From: an uncultured Alphaproteobacteria bacterium
Lineage (GTDB): Bacteria; Pseudomonadota; Alphaproteobacteria; Rhizobiales; Beijerinckiaceae
Assembly (NCBI GenBank): GCA_937988775.1
Contig: CALKHP010000030.1
Span: 62,001-126,000, forward strand
Direction of reading: 5' to 3'
Length of the DNA: 64,000 nucleotides
The translations under genes and the position numbers were made by a program. This document shows, piece after piece, positions 26,438 through 36,692 of the stretch. The notes under the pieces were generated by a model. The model did no database searches and was not told the origin of the DNA. It worked only from the letters and a program-made list of their open reading frames with translations. Within the stretch, counting starts at the first letter, position 1. Every line of letters starts with the position of its first letter.

Positions 26438-27274
26438 TCAGCTTATAAGGTCGGCCTCGATCAGGGCGCGCAGCTCGGGCGTGACGGCGGGCCTGACGCC
26501 GAACCAGCGCTCGAAGCCCGGCACGCCCTGGTGCAGCAACATGCCGAGCCCGTCGACAGCACGGTTGCCGCGCGCGCGCGCCGCCGCAAGCAGCGGCGTT
26601 TCGAGCGGCACATAGACCGCGTCGAACACCGTCGCATCGCGCGGCAGGCCGTCGAGCGCGATCGGCAGCGGCGGCGAGCCGGTCATGCCGAGCGAGGTGG
26701 TGTTGATCAAGAGGTCGCAGCCCGGCAGCAGCGCCGGCAGCGCGCTCCAGCCCGCGGCCATCGTGCCCCGTCCGAAATAACCCGCCAGCGCTTCGGCCTT
26801 CTCCACGGTGCGGTTGACGATGGTGACCGAGAAACCGCGCCGCAGCAGGCCGTAGACGATGGCGCGCGCCGCCCCGCCCGCGCCGAGCACGACCGCGCGG
26901 CCGTGGCGCGCATCCCAGCCCGGCGCATCCTGATCGAGACTGGCGAGAAAGCCGTAGACATCGGTATTGCCGCCGACGAGTTGCCCGTCCTCGAACCACA
27001 GCGTGTTGAGGGCGCCGATGGCGGCTGCCTCCGGTTCGACGCGATCGACCGCGCCAAGCGCCGCTACCTTGTGCGGCACGGTGACGTTGCCGCCGGCATA
27101 GCCATTGGCTCCAAGCGCGCGGATGAACGCAGCGACATCGTCCGGCCGCACGTCGGCCAGCGTGTATTCGCCGGCGATGCCAAGCACCCGCAACCAGTGG
27201 CCGTGCAGCTTCGGCGAGCGGGAGTGCCTGACGGGGTGGCCCATGATGCAGGCGCGGACTGGTCTGGATGTCAT
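26438..27274 (-). CDS. aroE: Shikimate dehydrogenase
   Basis: NADP-dependent reduction of 3-dehydroshikimate in the aromatic amino-acid pathway; 278 aa. The substrate site has HSRSPKLHG, and the catalytic Lys lies in NVTVPHK. The Asp partner lies in GGNTDVYGF, and the Rossmann motif is VVLGAGGAARA, with NRT for NADP selectivity and GLGMLLHQGVPGFERWFG at the C-terminus. The ATG at 27274 (MTSRPVRACIMGHP) is preferred over one 16 codons upstream. It lies downstream of degP, after a terminator-like hairpin. Confidence 0.94.
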   Translation of the reverse strand: MTSRPVRACIMGHPVRHSRSPKLHGHWLRVLGIAGEYTLADVRPDDVAAFIRALGANGYAGGNVTVPHKVAALGAVDRVEPEAAAIGALNTLWFEDGQLVGGNTDVYGFLASLDQDAPGWDARHGRAVVLGAGGAARAIVYGLLRRGFSVTIVNRTVEKAEALAGYFGRGTMAAGWSALPALLPGCDLLINTTSLGMTGSPPLPIALDGLPRDATVFDAVYVPLETPLLAAARARGNRAVDGLGMLLHQGVPGFERWFGVRPAVTPELRALIEADLIS

Positions 27275-27330
27275 GATGCATGCGCATGCCCGATCGCTGC
27301 TCGGGCTGTCAACAATCCCCATGCACAGAA

Positions 27331-27355
27331 GGCCGCCCGGACAAGCCGGACGGCC
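27331..27355 (-). terminator. Terminator-like hairpin downstream of degP
   Basis: On the minus strand GGCCGTCCGG/CCGGGCGGCC form a 10-bp stem with one G-U pair around a 5-nt loop, followed by TTCTGT. About 37 bp past the stop of the DegP gene; likely its terminator, ahead of aroE. Confidence 0.6.
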
Positions 27356-27392
27356 CTCGCCGATCGTGGCGTCGGCTGCTGGAGGCAGACTA

Positions 27393-28925
27393 TCAGCCGG
27401 CGGCGACCGGAACCGTGACGAAGAGCTGGTTCGCGTCGCGCTTGATCAGCAACAGCGCGTTCTTCTTGCCCGCCGTCTTGGCCTCGGCCATCGAGCGCCG
27501 CAATTCACCGGCGCTGCTGACGGTCTTGCCGGCCGATTTGAGGATCACATCGCCTTCGTGCAGGCCGATCTCGGCCGCCTTGCCGTTCGGGTCGATGCCG
27601 ACAATGGCGAGGCCGCTATCGCCGGCACCGGCAACGTCGCTCGCCGGCGCGACCTGGAGGCCGAGCGAATCGAGCGTCTTGTTGCCGCTCTCGCTGGCGG
27701 ATGCCTGCTGCGTGCCCTGATCCTTCATCTTGCCGAGCTTGAGATCGACGGTCTGCTCCGCGCCGTTGCGGATGATGGTGAGCGCGATGCTGCTGGATGG
27801 CGGATAGGCGGCGATCTTCTTGGCGAGATCGCGCGCATCCTCGACCGTCTTGCCGTCGACGCGGGTGATGACGTCGCCCGATTTCAGGCCGGCCTTGGCC
27901 GCCGGGCTGTCCGCCTGCGGCTCGGTGATCAGCGCGCCCTTGTCCTCATGCAGGTTGAGACTGTCGGCGATCTCGGCCGTCACCGGCTGGATCTGCACGC
28001 CGAGCCAGCCGCGTTCGACATGACCGGTGGAGCGAAGCTGGGCGATCACGCTCTGCACGGTCGAGGCCGGGATGTCGAAGGCGATGCCGACCGAACCGCC
28101 GGAAGGCGAATAGATCGCGGTGTTTATGCCGATCACCTCGCCTTTCAGGTTGAAGGTCGGGCCGCCGGAATTGCCCTTGTTGACGGGCGCGTCGATCTGA
28201 ATGAAATCGTCATAGGGGCCGGAGCCGATATCGCGGCCCTGCGCCGAGACGATGCCGGCCGTGACGGTGCCGCCAAGCCCGAACGGGTTGCCCATCGCCA
28301 CCACCCAATCGCCAATGCGCGCCTTGGTGGTGGCAAGCTTCACGAACGGGAAGTCGGTGCGGCCATCGACCTTCAGCAGCGCTAGGTCGGTCTTGGCGTC
28401 GGTGCCGATCACCTTGGCATCGAGCTTGGTGCCGTCATCCATGACGACCTGCACCGTCACCGCCTTGTCGACCACATGGTTGTTGGTGACGATATAGCCG
28501 TCGGGCGAGATGAAGAAGCCGGAGCCCTGCGCCTGCACGAAATGATGCTGCTGGCCGTTCTGGCCGAAGCGCTGGCCATTGCCGTCCGGCTGGCCGAAAT
28601 TCTTGAAGAACTGCTCGAAGGGCGTGCCCTTGAACTGATCGAAATTGTGCCGGTCGGCGACGTTATGGTTGCCTTCATCCGCCTTGACGCGCACGGAAAC
28701 GACGGCAGGCTTCACCTGCTGCACCAGATCGGCAAAGCTCGGCAGATTGGCGACAGGGGCGGCCGTCATATCGGCATGCGGCAGGGGCTGGGCCGAATTG
28801 GCGGCATAAACCACGCCGCCGGCGCCAAGCACCAGCACGAGCGCCGCGGCGCCGGCAAGGAGGCGGCGGCGAAGCGTTGCGTTGCGTGGTTGCACGGCAG
28901 GTTTGATATCGGAATGGTCAGTCAT
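27393..28925 (-). CDS. degP: Do-family periplasmic serine protease (DegP/HtrA)
   Basis: HtrA-type protease/chaperone of 510 aa. A basic cytoplasmic N-terminus (about 20 residues) and one membrane anchor (residues ~21-42) precede the trypsin-like domain with the catalytic triad His150 (TNNHVVD), Asp180 (TDLALL) and Ser253 (GNSGGP), then two PDZ domains (about 290-375 and 415-505). A Gln/Asn/Gly-rich LA-loop (residues 110-130) is typical. It degrades or refolds damaged envelope proteins. The ATG at 28925 is preceded by GGAGG; the upstream open frame is unsupported. Confidence 0.95.
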   Translation of the reverse strand: MTDHSDIKPAVQPRNATLRRRLLAGAAALVLVLGAGGVVYAANSAQPLPHADMTAAPVANLPSFADLVQQVKPAVVSVRVKADEGNHNVADRHNFDQFKGTPFEQFFKNFGQPDGNGQRFGQNGQQHHFVQAQGSGFFISPDGYIVTNNHVVDKAVTVQVVMDDGTKLDAKVIGTDAKTDLALLKVDGRTDFPFVKLATTKARIGDWVVAMGNPFGLGGTVTAGIVSAQGRDIGSGPYDDFIQIDAPVNKGNSGGPTFNLKGEVIGINTAIYSPSGGSVGIAFDIPASTVQSVIAQLRSTGHVERGWLGVQIQPVTAEIADSLNLHEDKGALITEPQADSPAAKAGLKSGDVITRVDGKTVEDARDLAKKIAAYPPSSSIALTIIRNGAEQTVDLKLGKMKDQGTQQASASESGNKTLDSLGLQVAPASDVAGAGDSGLAIVGIDPNGKAAEIGLHEGDVILKSAGKTVSSAGELRRSMAEAKTAGKKNALLLIKRDANQLFVTVPVAAG

Positions 28926-29207
28926 CACAGAACCTCCAGGGACATGTGCAGAAGCAGGAAATCCCGCTTGCATGACAGGTAATCTAGGGAGGGGACCTGT
29001 AAGGGCGGCTGTCCGGCGCATTACAATTTCGTAGCCTTTGGGGCTTTCACGCCGGCGTGAAGACCGAATTCGCGCGGCTGCCGGGTTGTTCCCCGGCGCC
29101 ATATGCCGCTAAAGAAGGCGCATGATGAGCGCGTTTCGCACCGGGCTGCGGGGTAAAAACACAAAAACAACGTATTGTTGCACTTTTCTTGCCCCTCGGA
29201 GGAGCTG

Positions 29208-31205
29208 ATGGCGGGTAGAGTTCTGTGGCGCCATGTGCTGGCGGGCGTCACACTGGGAGTATCGTTCGCCACGCTGCCCGCGCCTGTTTCGCCAGCGCAT
29301 GCCTTCGGCCTTTCCTCGCTCGACATTTTCGGCTGGTTCGGTGGCGATGAGGCGCCGCCCAAGCCTTCGGCCACCGCCCTGCCCTATAAGCTCAGCTTTG
29401 TTTCCAGCGAGAAGGGGGAGTTCGACGAGGTCAAGACCTTCCTGCGCGACGCCTCCAACCTCTACAAGCTGCGCGAGGACGCGCCCCCCGACGGCGAGGT
29501 TCTGGCGCAGCGCGCCGGAGCGGATATCGATCCGCTGATCGATGCCATGTGGGCCGTCGGCTATTTCAACGGAGAGGTGACGATCACCGTCGCCGGCGTC
29601 GCGATCCGCCCGGGCCAGCCGGTGCCGAACGGCGTGGCGCAGGCGGCCGAGCGCTATCGCAACCGCGAGGCGGTGCCGATCGAGATCAAGTTCACGCCGG
29701 GGCCGCTCTTTGCCATCGGCACGGTATCTCTCGAAACGAAGGGCAGCCTGATCGTGCCGCCGAAGGTCGTCGGCCTGCCCTCCGGCGCGCCCGCGACCTC
29801 GGCCGAATTGCGCGCGTCGCAGGCGCGCATCATCGCGCATTTGCGCGGCGAGGCGCATCCGCTCGCCAAAATCGCGGCGATCCGGCCGGTCGTCGATCAC
29901 GCGACGAAAACCATGGACGTGGCGATGGTGGTCGAGCCCGGCCCGGTCGCCGACTTCGGGGATATCGCGGTCGAAGGCAACAAGGATGTGCCCGAGGCGG
30001 TGATCCGCTCGTTCATCTATCTCGAACGCGGCGAGCGCTTCTCGCCGAAGCGCATCGAGGATACGCGCAAATCCATCGCCACGATTCCGGCGGTCGGCGG
30101 CGCGCGCATCAAGGAGGGCGAGGCGCTTGACCTCGACGGCAACCTGCCGCTCGCCGTCAATGTCAGCGAGCGCCCCAAGCATCTGATCGGCTTCTCGGCA
30201 CGCTACTCGACCGTCGATGGCCCGGCGCTGCAAACCTATTGGGAACATCGCAACCTGTTCGGCGGCGCCGAGCGGCTCAGGCTCGAATCGAGCCTGTTCT
30301 ACGCGCCGCGCATCGACGGCACGCAAATCAAGCGCTTCAAGGATTTCACCCGCAACGATATCGGCGGCCGCTTCGCGTTTCATTTCGAGAAGCCGGCGCT
30401 GGCCGGCAGCCGCAACGACCTGCTCGTCGACGGGCTCGCGACGCGCGAGCGCATCGGCGACAACCGGCTCGGCGGCTATACCGCGCGCTATGCCGACCTG
30501 ACGGCCGTGATCCGGCATCGGTTCTCCGAGCGCTTCTCGATCCAGGGCGGGCTGGAATATGAGCGCGGCCAGACCAGCGACGCGCTCGGCAAGGTCGATT
30601 ACACGCTCGTTGGCGTACCGCTCAGCGTGAAATTCGATTCGACCGACAACCTGCTCGACCCGACGCAGGGCGTGCGCGTCACCGCCAGCACCACGCCCTA
30701 CGCGGCGTTTGGCGGCACGGCGTCGAACTTTCTCCAGACCAAGCTCGCCGCCTCGACCTATTACGCGCTCGACGAGGATGCGAAATATGTGCTCGCGGCG
30801 CGCATCGGCTTTGGCGCGCTGCTTGGCGGCAGCCTCGACGAGATCCCCTCGAACCACCGCTTCTATGCCGGCGGCAGCGGCTCGGTGCGCGGCTATGCCT
30901 ACCGCTCGCTGAGCCCGCTCTCGGCCAATGGCCATATCATTGGCGGGCGCAGCCAGCTCGACGGCTCGCTCGAAGCGCGCATCAAGATCACCAAGACGAT
31001 CGGCATCGTACCGTTCATCGATGCCGGCAGCGCCTTCCGCTCGAGCTATCCCGATTTCAAGAGCAAGGTCGCGCTCGGCGCCGGCATCGGCTTGCGCTAC
31101 TATACGCCGATCGGCCCGATCCGCGTCGATGTGGCGACGCCGCTCAACCCGCGCCCCAATGACCGGCCGATCGCGCTCTATATCAGCATCGGGCAGGCTT
31201 TCTGA
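29208..31205 (+). CDS. tamA: Autotransporter assembly factor TamA
   Basis: Outer-membrane Omp85-family protein of 665 aa. A signal peptide (~32 residues) is followed by POTRA domains (about residues 65-330) and a 16-strand beta-barrel with the conserved lid-lock motifs, GGSGSVRGYAYRSL and RVDVATPLNP, and a C-terminal Phe (SIGQAF). With TamB it forms a translocation/assembly module bridging the inner and outer membranes. The ATG at 29208 follows GGAGG closely; an ATG 11 codons earlier lacks this. The stop overlaps the tamB start (ATGA). Confidence 0.94.
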   Translation: MAGRVLWRHVLAGVTLGVSFATLPAPVSPAHAFGLSSLDIFGWFGGDEAPPKPSATALPYKLSFVSSEKGEFDEVKTFLRDASNLYKLREDAPPDGEVLAQRAGADIDPLIDAMWAVGYFNGEVTITVAGVAIRPGQPVPNGVAQAAERYRNREAVPIEIKFTPGPLFAIGTVSLETKGSLIVPPKVVGLPSGAPATSAELRASQARIIAHLRGEAHPLAKIAAIRPVVDHATKTMDVAMVVEPGPVADFGDIAVEGNKDVPEAVIRSFIYLERGERFSPKRIEDTRKSIATIPAVGGARIKEGEALDLDGNLPLAVNVSERPKHLIGFSARYSTVDGPALQTYWEHRNLFGGAERLRLESSLFYAPRIDGTQIKRFKDFTRNDIGGRFAFHFEKPALAGSRNDLLVDGLATRERIGDNRLGGYTARYADLTAVIRHRFSERFSIQGGLEYERGQTSDALGKVDYTLVGVPLSVKFDSTDNLLDPTQGVRVTASTTPYAAFGGTASNFLQTKLAASTYYALDEDAKYVLAARIGFGALLGGSLDEIPSNHRFYAGGSGSVRGYAYRSLSPLSANGHIIGGRSQLDGSLEARIKITKTIGIVPFIDAGSAFRSSYPDFKSKVALGAGIGLRYYTPIGPIRVDVATPLNPRPNDRPIALYISIGQAF

Positions 31206-34200
31206 TGATGCTTTCGCGCTCACCCGCCCACCTCCTCGTTTGCGCGCTGGCGCTATGCCTGACGCTTGGCGGGCTGCTGTGGTTCACCGGCATCGCGCGC
31301 AGCGCCGACGAGGACAAGGGCGTGCTCGCCAATCTGATCTCGAAGGCGCTCTCCAGCGAAACCTCGCAAGTGTCGGTCGGCGCGGTCGATGGCGCGCTGT
31401 CATCCGATGCCACGATCCGCGACATCACGATTTCCGACAAGGACGGCGTCTGGCTCAAGCTCGACAAGGCGCGCCTGATCTGGACGCGCTCGGCGCTGCT
31501 GCTCGGCCGGCTCGAGGTCAACACGCTGGAGATCGGCAAGCTCGACATCCTGCGCAAGCCGGTGCCCGCGCCAGGCCCCGCGCCGAAGAGCGACGAGCCG
31601 CTGCTGCCGGAGCTGCCGGTCAAGGTGCAGATCGACAAGTTCGAGCTTGCCGAATTGTCGCTGGGCGAGAGCATCCTCGGCGTCGCGGCACGGCTCGGCG
31701 CCTCCGGCACGCTGACGCTCGGTGCGCCGTCCGAGGGGCTGAACGTCAAGATCGCCATCAACCGGCTCGACGCGCCCGGCCAGATCGCCATCGACGGCTC
31801 CTATGTGCCCGAGACGACGGCGATCAAGACAAGCATCAAGGCGGACGAGCCGGCCGGCGGGCTGATCGCCCGGCTCGGCAAGATTCCCGGCCTGCCGCCG
31901 GTCAGGCTCGAGGCCGGCGGCACCGGCACGCTCGACAAATTCGACGCGACGCTCGCCTTCGATGCCGGCGACACGATCGGGGCGAATGGCGGCGTGCATC
32001 TGACGCGCGCCAGCGCCGGGCGTCAGCTCGCGCTCGACCTCGCCGCGCGTATCGAAGGGCTGATGCCGCCGCTCGCGGCCCCGGTCTTCGCCGATACGAC
32101 CCGGCTCGACGGCAATCTTCAGCTTGGCGACGATGGCGCCATCAATCTCGACGGGCTGACGCTGACCTCGAAGCTGGCGCGGCTCAACATTGCCGGCACC
32201 TACAGCACCGACGCCGTGCTCGACGTGGCGGTGACGGCGGGCGCGGTGCCGAACGAGGGTGGCGGCCGCACCAAGGCCGGCGACAGCGAGATCGGCCGGC
32301 TGGCGCTCGATGCGACGATCAAGGGGCCCGTCAAGGGCCCACGCGTGCACGCCACCTTGCAAGCGGCCGATGCGCGCGTGCCCGATGGCAGCCTGAAGAG
32401 CCTCGACCTCACCTTCGACGCCACGCCGACCGCGCTGTTCGGCGATCCCGACGCGCAACTGAAACTCATCGCGGATGGCAAGATCGCCGGCTTGAAGCTC
32501 GCCGATGCCAGGCTCGATCGCGCCGTGGGCGATGCGGTGACGCTTTCGGTCAATGGCGATGTCGATGCCAAGGGTGTCGGCCGTTTCGAGACGGCCAGGA
32601 TCGCCACGCGCTGGTCGTCGGTTTCCTATGCCGGCACGCTCGGGCGCGAGGCGATCGACGGCAAGCTCAGCGCCGCCAATTCCGACCTGTCGCGCTTCAG
32701 CGGGCTCGCCGGGCGTGCCCTGTCCGGCTCGGCCGATGTCGTTGCAACCGTGAAGGGCGATCCGCGCCTGAAGCAGTTCGCCATCGATCTCGACGGCAAT
32801 GCCAAGGCGCTCGCCACCAGCATGCCGGCCTTCGACAAGCTGACCGGCGGCCGGCTCACGCTCTCCGGCAAGCTCGGGCAGCCGGCGGAGGGCCGCTATA
32901 CAGCCGAGGGCGTCAGGCTGGCGGGCGCGCATCTCGCCGCCACGGCCGACGGCGCGCTTGGCACCGATGCCTCCGACCTTTCGCTCAAGCTCGACCTGCC
33001 GGCGCTCGAACATGCCGACAAGCGCCTTTCCGGCAAGGCGGCAGTCACGGCCCATGTCACCGGGCCGCTTGCCCATCTCGATGCCGATGCCCGCATCGGG
33101 CTCAGCGAGGTCAAGGCGCTCGGCCGGCCGATCCCGAAGCTCGACCTTGTCGCCGCGCTCAAGGATCTGCAGGGCGCGCTTACAGCCAAGGTGACGTTAT
33201 CGGGCAGCGTCGACGGCAAGGCTGCAACCGGCACGGTCGAAGCCGCACGCCAGCCCGATGGCGGCTGGCAGGCGACGCCGATCGACATCGCCATCGGCTC
33301 GGTCGGGCTCAAGGGCGGCGTCACCCTCCAGCCCTCCGGCCTCGCCACCGGCAAGCTGGCCCTGGCTGCCGGCAATCTCGACGATATCTCGGCCCTGCTG
33401 CTGACCAGGCTCTCGGGCAATCTCGACGGAAACCTGACGCTCGAGGCGCCGCAGGGCGCGCAAAGCGTGCAGTTCGATGCCAATGGCCGGAAGCTCGCCT
33501 TCGCCGGCAACAGCATCGACAAGCTCGCCGCCAGCATCGGCATCCTCGACGCGCTGCGCCATCCGGTGATCAACGCCGATGTCACGGTCGACCGGGCGCA
33601 GGTCGCGGGCGAGGCGATCACCGGCATCAAGTTCAACGCCAAGGGCACGACGGAGGCCAGCGACCTGACGCTCAGCGCCAAGGCGCGCGGCTTCGATCTC
33701 AGCGCCAATGGCCGGCTCACGCCGGGCGAGCCGCTGCGCTTCGAACTGTCACGCTTCGATGCGCGCCGCGACGGCCGCAAGATCGCATTGTCCCAGCCGG
33801 CCCGCTTTGCCATGGCCGATGGCGGCGTGACGATCGACGGGCTGAAGCTCGCCATCGAGCGCGGCACGGTGAGCGTCGATGGCAAGGCCGGCGACACACT
33901 CGATCTCAAACTGGCCGTGAACGCCCTGCCCTTGTCGGCGGCGCGCATCCTCGCACCGAACCTCAACCTGGCCGGCACCCTCGACGCCAGCGCGCAGGTT
34001 CGCGGCCGGCCCGACGAGCTTTCCGGGCCGTGGCAGGTGAAAATCGCCAGCCTGGTTGCACCGGAAACGCGCCAGGCCGGCCTGCCGCCGATCAACCTGA
34101 CGGCAAAAGGCGCGTTCGATGGCGCCCGCACCAGCCTCGACGCGGCGCTCACCGCCGGCAAGATCGCCGATTTCAAGCTCGGCGGCAGCGTGCCGCTCAG

Positions 34201-35530
34201 CCAGACCGGCGCGCTCGACGTCACGGCGCGCGGCCGGCTCGACGCGGCGCTCGCCAATGCCAGCCTCGCGGCCGGCGGGCGGCGGCTGACCGGTGCGATC
34301 AATCTCGACGCCAAGGCGACCGGCTCGATCGCCAGCCCGAAGCTCGACGGCAGTGCAACCTTCGCCAACGGCACCTTCACCGACGCGCTGCAAGGCGTGC
34401 AGTTGAAGGGCATGCAGGCGCGCATCGTGGCGCATGACACCGACATCACCATCGAGAGCGCGCGCGCCACGGCCCGCAACAGAGGCACGCTGTCGGCATC
34501 CGGCCGCGTCAAGCTCGATCCGCAGGCCGGCTTCCCGGCCCAGATCAAGCTGCAAGGCAACAAGGCGGAACTGGTCGCCAACGGCCTTGTCACAGCGGTC
34601 GCCAGCCTGGCGCTGGATGTTTCCGGTCCGCTGGCGCAGCGCCCGGTCGTCGGTGGCCGTGTCGATCTCGAGACGGTCGAGGTCAAGATCCCGGACCGGC
34701 TGCCGGCCTCGCTCCGACCGATCGACGGCATCCGCCACGTCAATCCGAACAGGGTCGCCGCCGCCCGCATCGCGGCGAAGAAGAAGGCGGCGCAGCTTGC
34801 CGGCCGGCGCGGCAGCAAGCGCGCCCGCGCCTTCGACGCCGGGCTCGATGTCACCGTCTTGGCGCCATCGCGCATCTTCGTGCGCGGGCGCGGCATCGAT
34901 GCCGAACTCGGCGGCCAGATCAAGGTCAGCGGCACGCTCAACGATCCGGCGGTGAACGGCGCCTTCGACCTCAGGCGCGGCCGCCTGCAACTGCTCAGCC
35001 AGCGCCTCGACTTCACGCGCGGCCGGCTGACTTTCGCCGGCGATCTCGACCCGCAACTCGATTTCGTGGCGCAGACGCGCGCCGCCGACGTGACGGCGAG
35101 CATCAATGTCAGCGGCTCGGCGGCGGAACCGCGCTTCACCTTCTCCTCGCAGCCGGACCTGCCGCAGGATGAAATCCTGTCGCGCATCCTGTTCGCGAAA
35201 GCCTCCGGCTCGCTATCGGCGTTCCAGGCGATCCAGCTCGCGCAATCGGCGGCCCAGCTTGCCGGTGGCGGCGACAGTGCGTTCGAGAAGCTGCGCAAAT
35301 CGCTCGGCGTCGACGATCTCGACATCCAGATGGGCGCCGATGGCGGCCCGACCGTCGGGGCTTCGCGCTATATCGGCGACAATATCAGCGTCGGCGTGAG
35401 GACCGGCGCCAAGCCCGAGGAAAGCGGCGTCTCGGTGCGGCTCGACGTCACCAAGCACCTCAGGCTGCAAGCCGAGGCCCAGGCCAATGGCGCTGCCGCT
35501 GCCGGCGTCGGCGCCGAGTGGGAATATTGA
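31205..35530 (+). CDS. tamB: Translocation/assembly module protein TamB
   Basis: Large AsmA/DUF490-type protein of 1441 aa. An N-terminal inner-membrane anchor (residues ~10-30) leads into a very long repetitive beta-taco region with recurrent LxLDxxA and GxxxxDGxL patterns that spans the periplasm. The C-terminal DUF490 domain (about 1080-1441) includes the GRLTFAGDLDPQL and AEWEY end that meets TamA. Suggested roles are autotransporter insertion and phospholipid passage to the outer membrane. Translationally coupled to tamA. Repeat copy 3 follows. Confidence 0.94.
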   Translation: MMLSRSPAHLLVCALALCLTLGGLLWFTGIARSADEDKGVLANLISKALSSETSQVSVGAVDGALSSDATIRDITISDKDGVWLKLDKARLIWTRSALLLGRLEVNTLEIGKLDILRKPVPAPGPAPKSDEPLLPELPVKVQIDKFELAELSLGESILGVAARLGASGTLTLGAPSEGLNVKIAINRLDAPGQIAIDGSYVPETTAIKTSIKADEPAGGLIARLGKIPGLPPVRLEAGGTGTLDKFDATLAFDAGDTIGANGGVHLTRASAGRQLALDLAARIEGLMPPLAAPVFADTTRLDGNLQLGDDGAINLDGLTLTSKLARLNIAGTYSTDAVLDVAVTAGAVPNEGGGRTKAGDSEIGRLALDATIKGPVKGPRVHATLQAADARVPDGSLKSLDLTFDATPTALFGDPDAQLKLIADGKIAGLKLADARLDRAVGDAVTLSVNGDVDAKGVGRFETARIATRWSSVSYAGTLGREAIDGKLSAANSDLSRFSGLAGRALSGSADVVATVKGDPRLKQFAIDLDGNAKALATSMPAFDKLTGGRLTLSGKLGQPAEGRYTAEGVRLAGAHLAATADGALGTDASDLSLKLDLPALEHADKRLSGKAAVTAHVTGPLAHLDADARIGLSEVKALGRPIPKLDLVAALKDLQGALTAKVTLSGSVDGKAATGTVEAARQPDGGWQATPIDIAIGSVGLKGGVTLQPSGLATGKLALAAGNLDDISALLLTRLSGNLDGNLTLEAPQGAQSVQFDANGRKLAFAGNSIDKLAASIGILDALRHPVINADVTVDRAQVAGEAITGIKFNAKGTTEASDLTLSAKARGFDLSANGRLTPGEPLRFELSRFDARRDGRKIALSQPARFAMADGGVTIDGLKLAIERGTVSVDGKAGDTLDLKLAVNALPLSAARILAPNLNLAGTLDASAQVRGRPDELSGPWQVKIASLVAPETRQAGLPPINLTAKGAFDGARTSLDAALTAGKIADFKLGGSVPLSQTGALDVTARGRLDAALANASLAAGGRRLTGAINLDAKATGSIASPKLDGSATFANGTFTDALQGVQLKGMQARIVAHDTDITIESARATARNRGTLSASGRVKLDPQAGFPAQIKLQGNKAELVANGLVTAVASLALDVSGPLAQRPVVGGRVDLETVEVKIPDRLPASLRPIDGIRHVNPNRVAAARIAAKKKAAQLAGRRGSKRARAFDAGLDVTVLAPSRIFVRGRGIDAELGGQIKVSGTLNDPAVNGAFDLRRGRLQLLSQRLDFTRGRLTFAGDLDPQLDFVAQTRAADVTASINVSGSAAEPRFTFSSQPDLPQDEILSRILFAKASGSLSAFQAIQLAQSAAQLAGGGDSAFEKLRKSLGVDDLDIQMGADGGPTVGASRYIGDNISVGVRTGAKPEESGVSVRLDVTKHLRLQAEAQANGAAAAGVGAEWEY

Positions 35531-35555
35531 GCGGGGCGAGCATGACCACGCCGGT

Positions 35556-35642
35556 GTCGTTCCCGACGCGCGTCAGCGCGATCGGGAATCCAAGAGTCGG
35601 TTTGCGCCTTGGCCTCTGGATTCCCGCCTGCGCGGGAAAGAC
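35556..35642 (-). repeat. Dispersed palindromic repeat, copy 3
   Basis: An 87-bp element in orientation B with left boundary GTCGTTCCCG and right boundary CGGGAAAGAC, so both outer ends have diverged by one base from the other copies. Between convergent tamB and the YihY gene. Confidence 0.88.
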
Positions 35643-35664
35643 AGTTCTGTATGGCCGGGCTTGA

Positions 35665-36561
35665 TCACGCCCCGCCGTAAGGCCGCCGAGGCCCGGCCGC
35701 CAGTGCGCGGCCGCGCGCAAGCGCCGCGTTGAAGGCGGCGCCTCCCAGCACCGCGATCGTCGAGAGCCAGAGCCAGGTCATGAACACGACGACCGTCGCC
35801 AGCGAGCCGTACATGGCGCTGTAATGGCCGAGCGTCGTGGTATACCACGAGAACGCCGCCGAGATCGCCACCCAGATCAGCGCCGAGACAAAGGCGCCCG
35901 GCAGGAGATGGCGCCAGGCGGGCGCAGGCGCCAACGGCGCGCGCCAGCTCGGGCCAAGCCAGTACAGGATGGCGATGCATGCCGTCGCGACGGCCAGGAA
36001 CACCGGCCAATGCGCATAGAACAGTAGCGTGTGCGCCTCATTCTCGAACGGCACGAAGGCAAGCATGGCCGGCATGAAGGCAATCGCGGTCAGGGACAGC
36101 ACGAACAGCAGCAGCGCGCTGGCGGTGGTGGCCAGCGTCACCAGCGTATAGCGCACGAAGCCGCGCTGCTCGGTCAGGCCGTGCACCTCGTTGAGGGCGC
36201 TGAAGATCGCCTTCACGCCGGCATTGGCGCTCCACACCGAAACGAGGAAGCTGATGGCGAAGCTAAGCCATTTCTGGTTGCCGCTCTGCGTCGCCAGGCG
36301 CCGGGCCTGCTCCAGCACCAGATCGCCGACGGCGGGCGGCGCGAAGGACAGCATGCCGCCAAGCTGCGAGAGAATGGTCTGCGGATCGTAGAGCGTGCGG
36401 TACACCGTCAAGGTGGTCGAGATCGCCGGCACCAGCGACAGCAGCACGTAAAAGCCGACCGATGCCGCGACCATGACAAGGCGATCCTGCCGGATTTCGT
36501 TGAATGCCTCCTGCAATGCCCTGAAGATCATCTTTGGCGGCAATTCCCTCGGTCGCGACAT
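35665..36561 (-). CDS. YihY/BrkB-family membrane protein
   Basis: Inner-membrane protein of 298 aa with six hydrophobic segments and the YihY/virulence factor BrkB signature: VMVAASVGFYVLLSLVPAIS, SVWSANAGVKAIFSALN and YSAMYGSLATVVVFMTWLW. The old name ribonuclease BN is wrong for this family. Function is unknown; related proteins have been linked to complement resistance and membrane transport. The ATG at 36561 is preferred over one 17 codons upstream. Confidence 0.9.
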   Translation of the reverse strand: MSRPRELPPKMIFRALQEAFNEIRQDRLVMVAASVGFYVLLSLVPAISTTLTVYRTLYDPQTILSQLGGMLSFAPPAVGDLVLEQARRLATQSGNQKWLSFAISFLVSVWSANAGVKAIFSALNEVHGLTEQRGFVRYTLVTLATTASALLLFVLSLTAIAFMPAMLAFVPFENEAHTLLFYAHWPVFLAVATACIAILYWLGPSWRAPLAPAPAWRHLLPGAFVSALIWVAISAAFSWYTTTLGHYSAMYGSLATVVVFMTWLWLSTIAVLGGAAFNAALARGRALAAGPRRPYGGA

Positions 36562-36692
36562 GAATCGTCGCGCAATCGTGCCCAGTCTAAACGCCAACGG
36601 CAAGGCCGGCACGCGATCGCGGCCGGTCTTGCCGTTGGCTCAGTGAATAATTACCGCATCAAGGCGCCATCGTGGGCGCCCGCGTAAAAGCG

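Noticed and set aside
29109..31223. 704-codon minus-strand frame opposite tamA
   Set aside because: Antisense shadow of tamA; composition (Arg/Ala/Asp-rich) typical of GC-rich antisense frames.
30928..34437. 1169-codon plus-strand frame overlapping tamA and tamB
   Set aside because: Runs in another frame of tamB with Arg/Ala/Ser-rich composition and no motif; tamA-tamB are supported by domain content and ATGA coupling.
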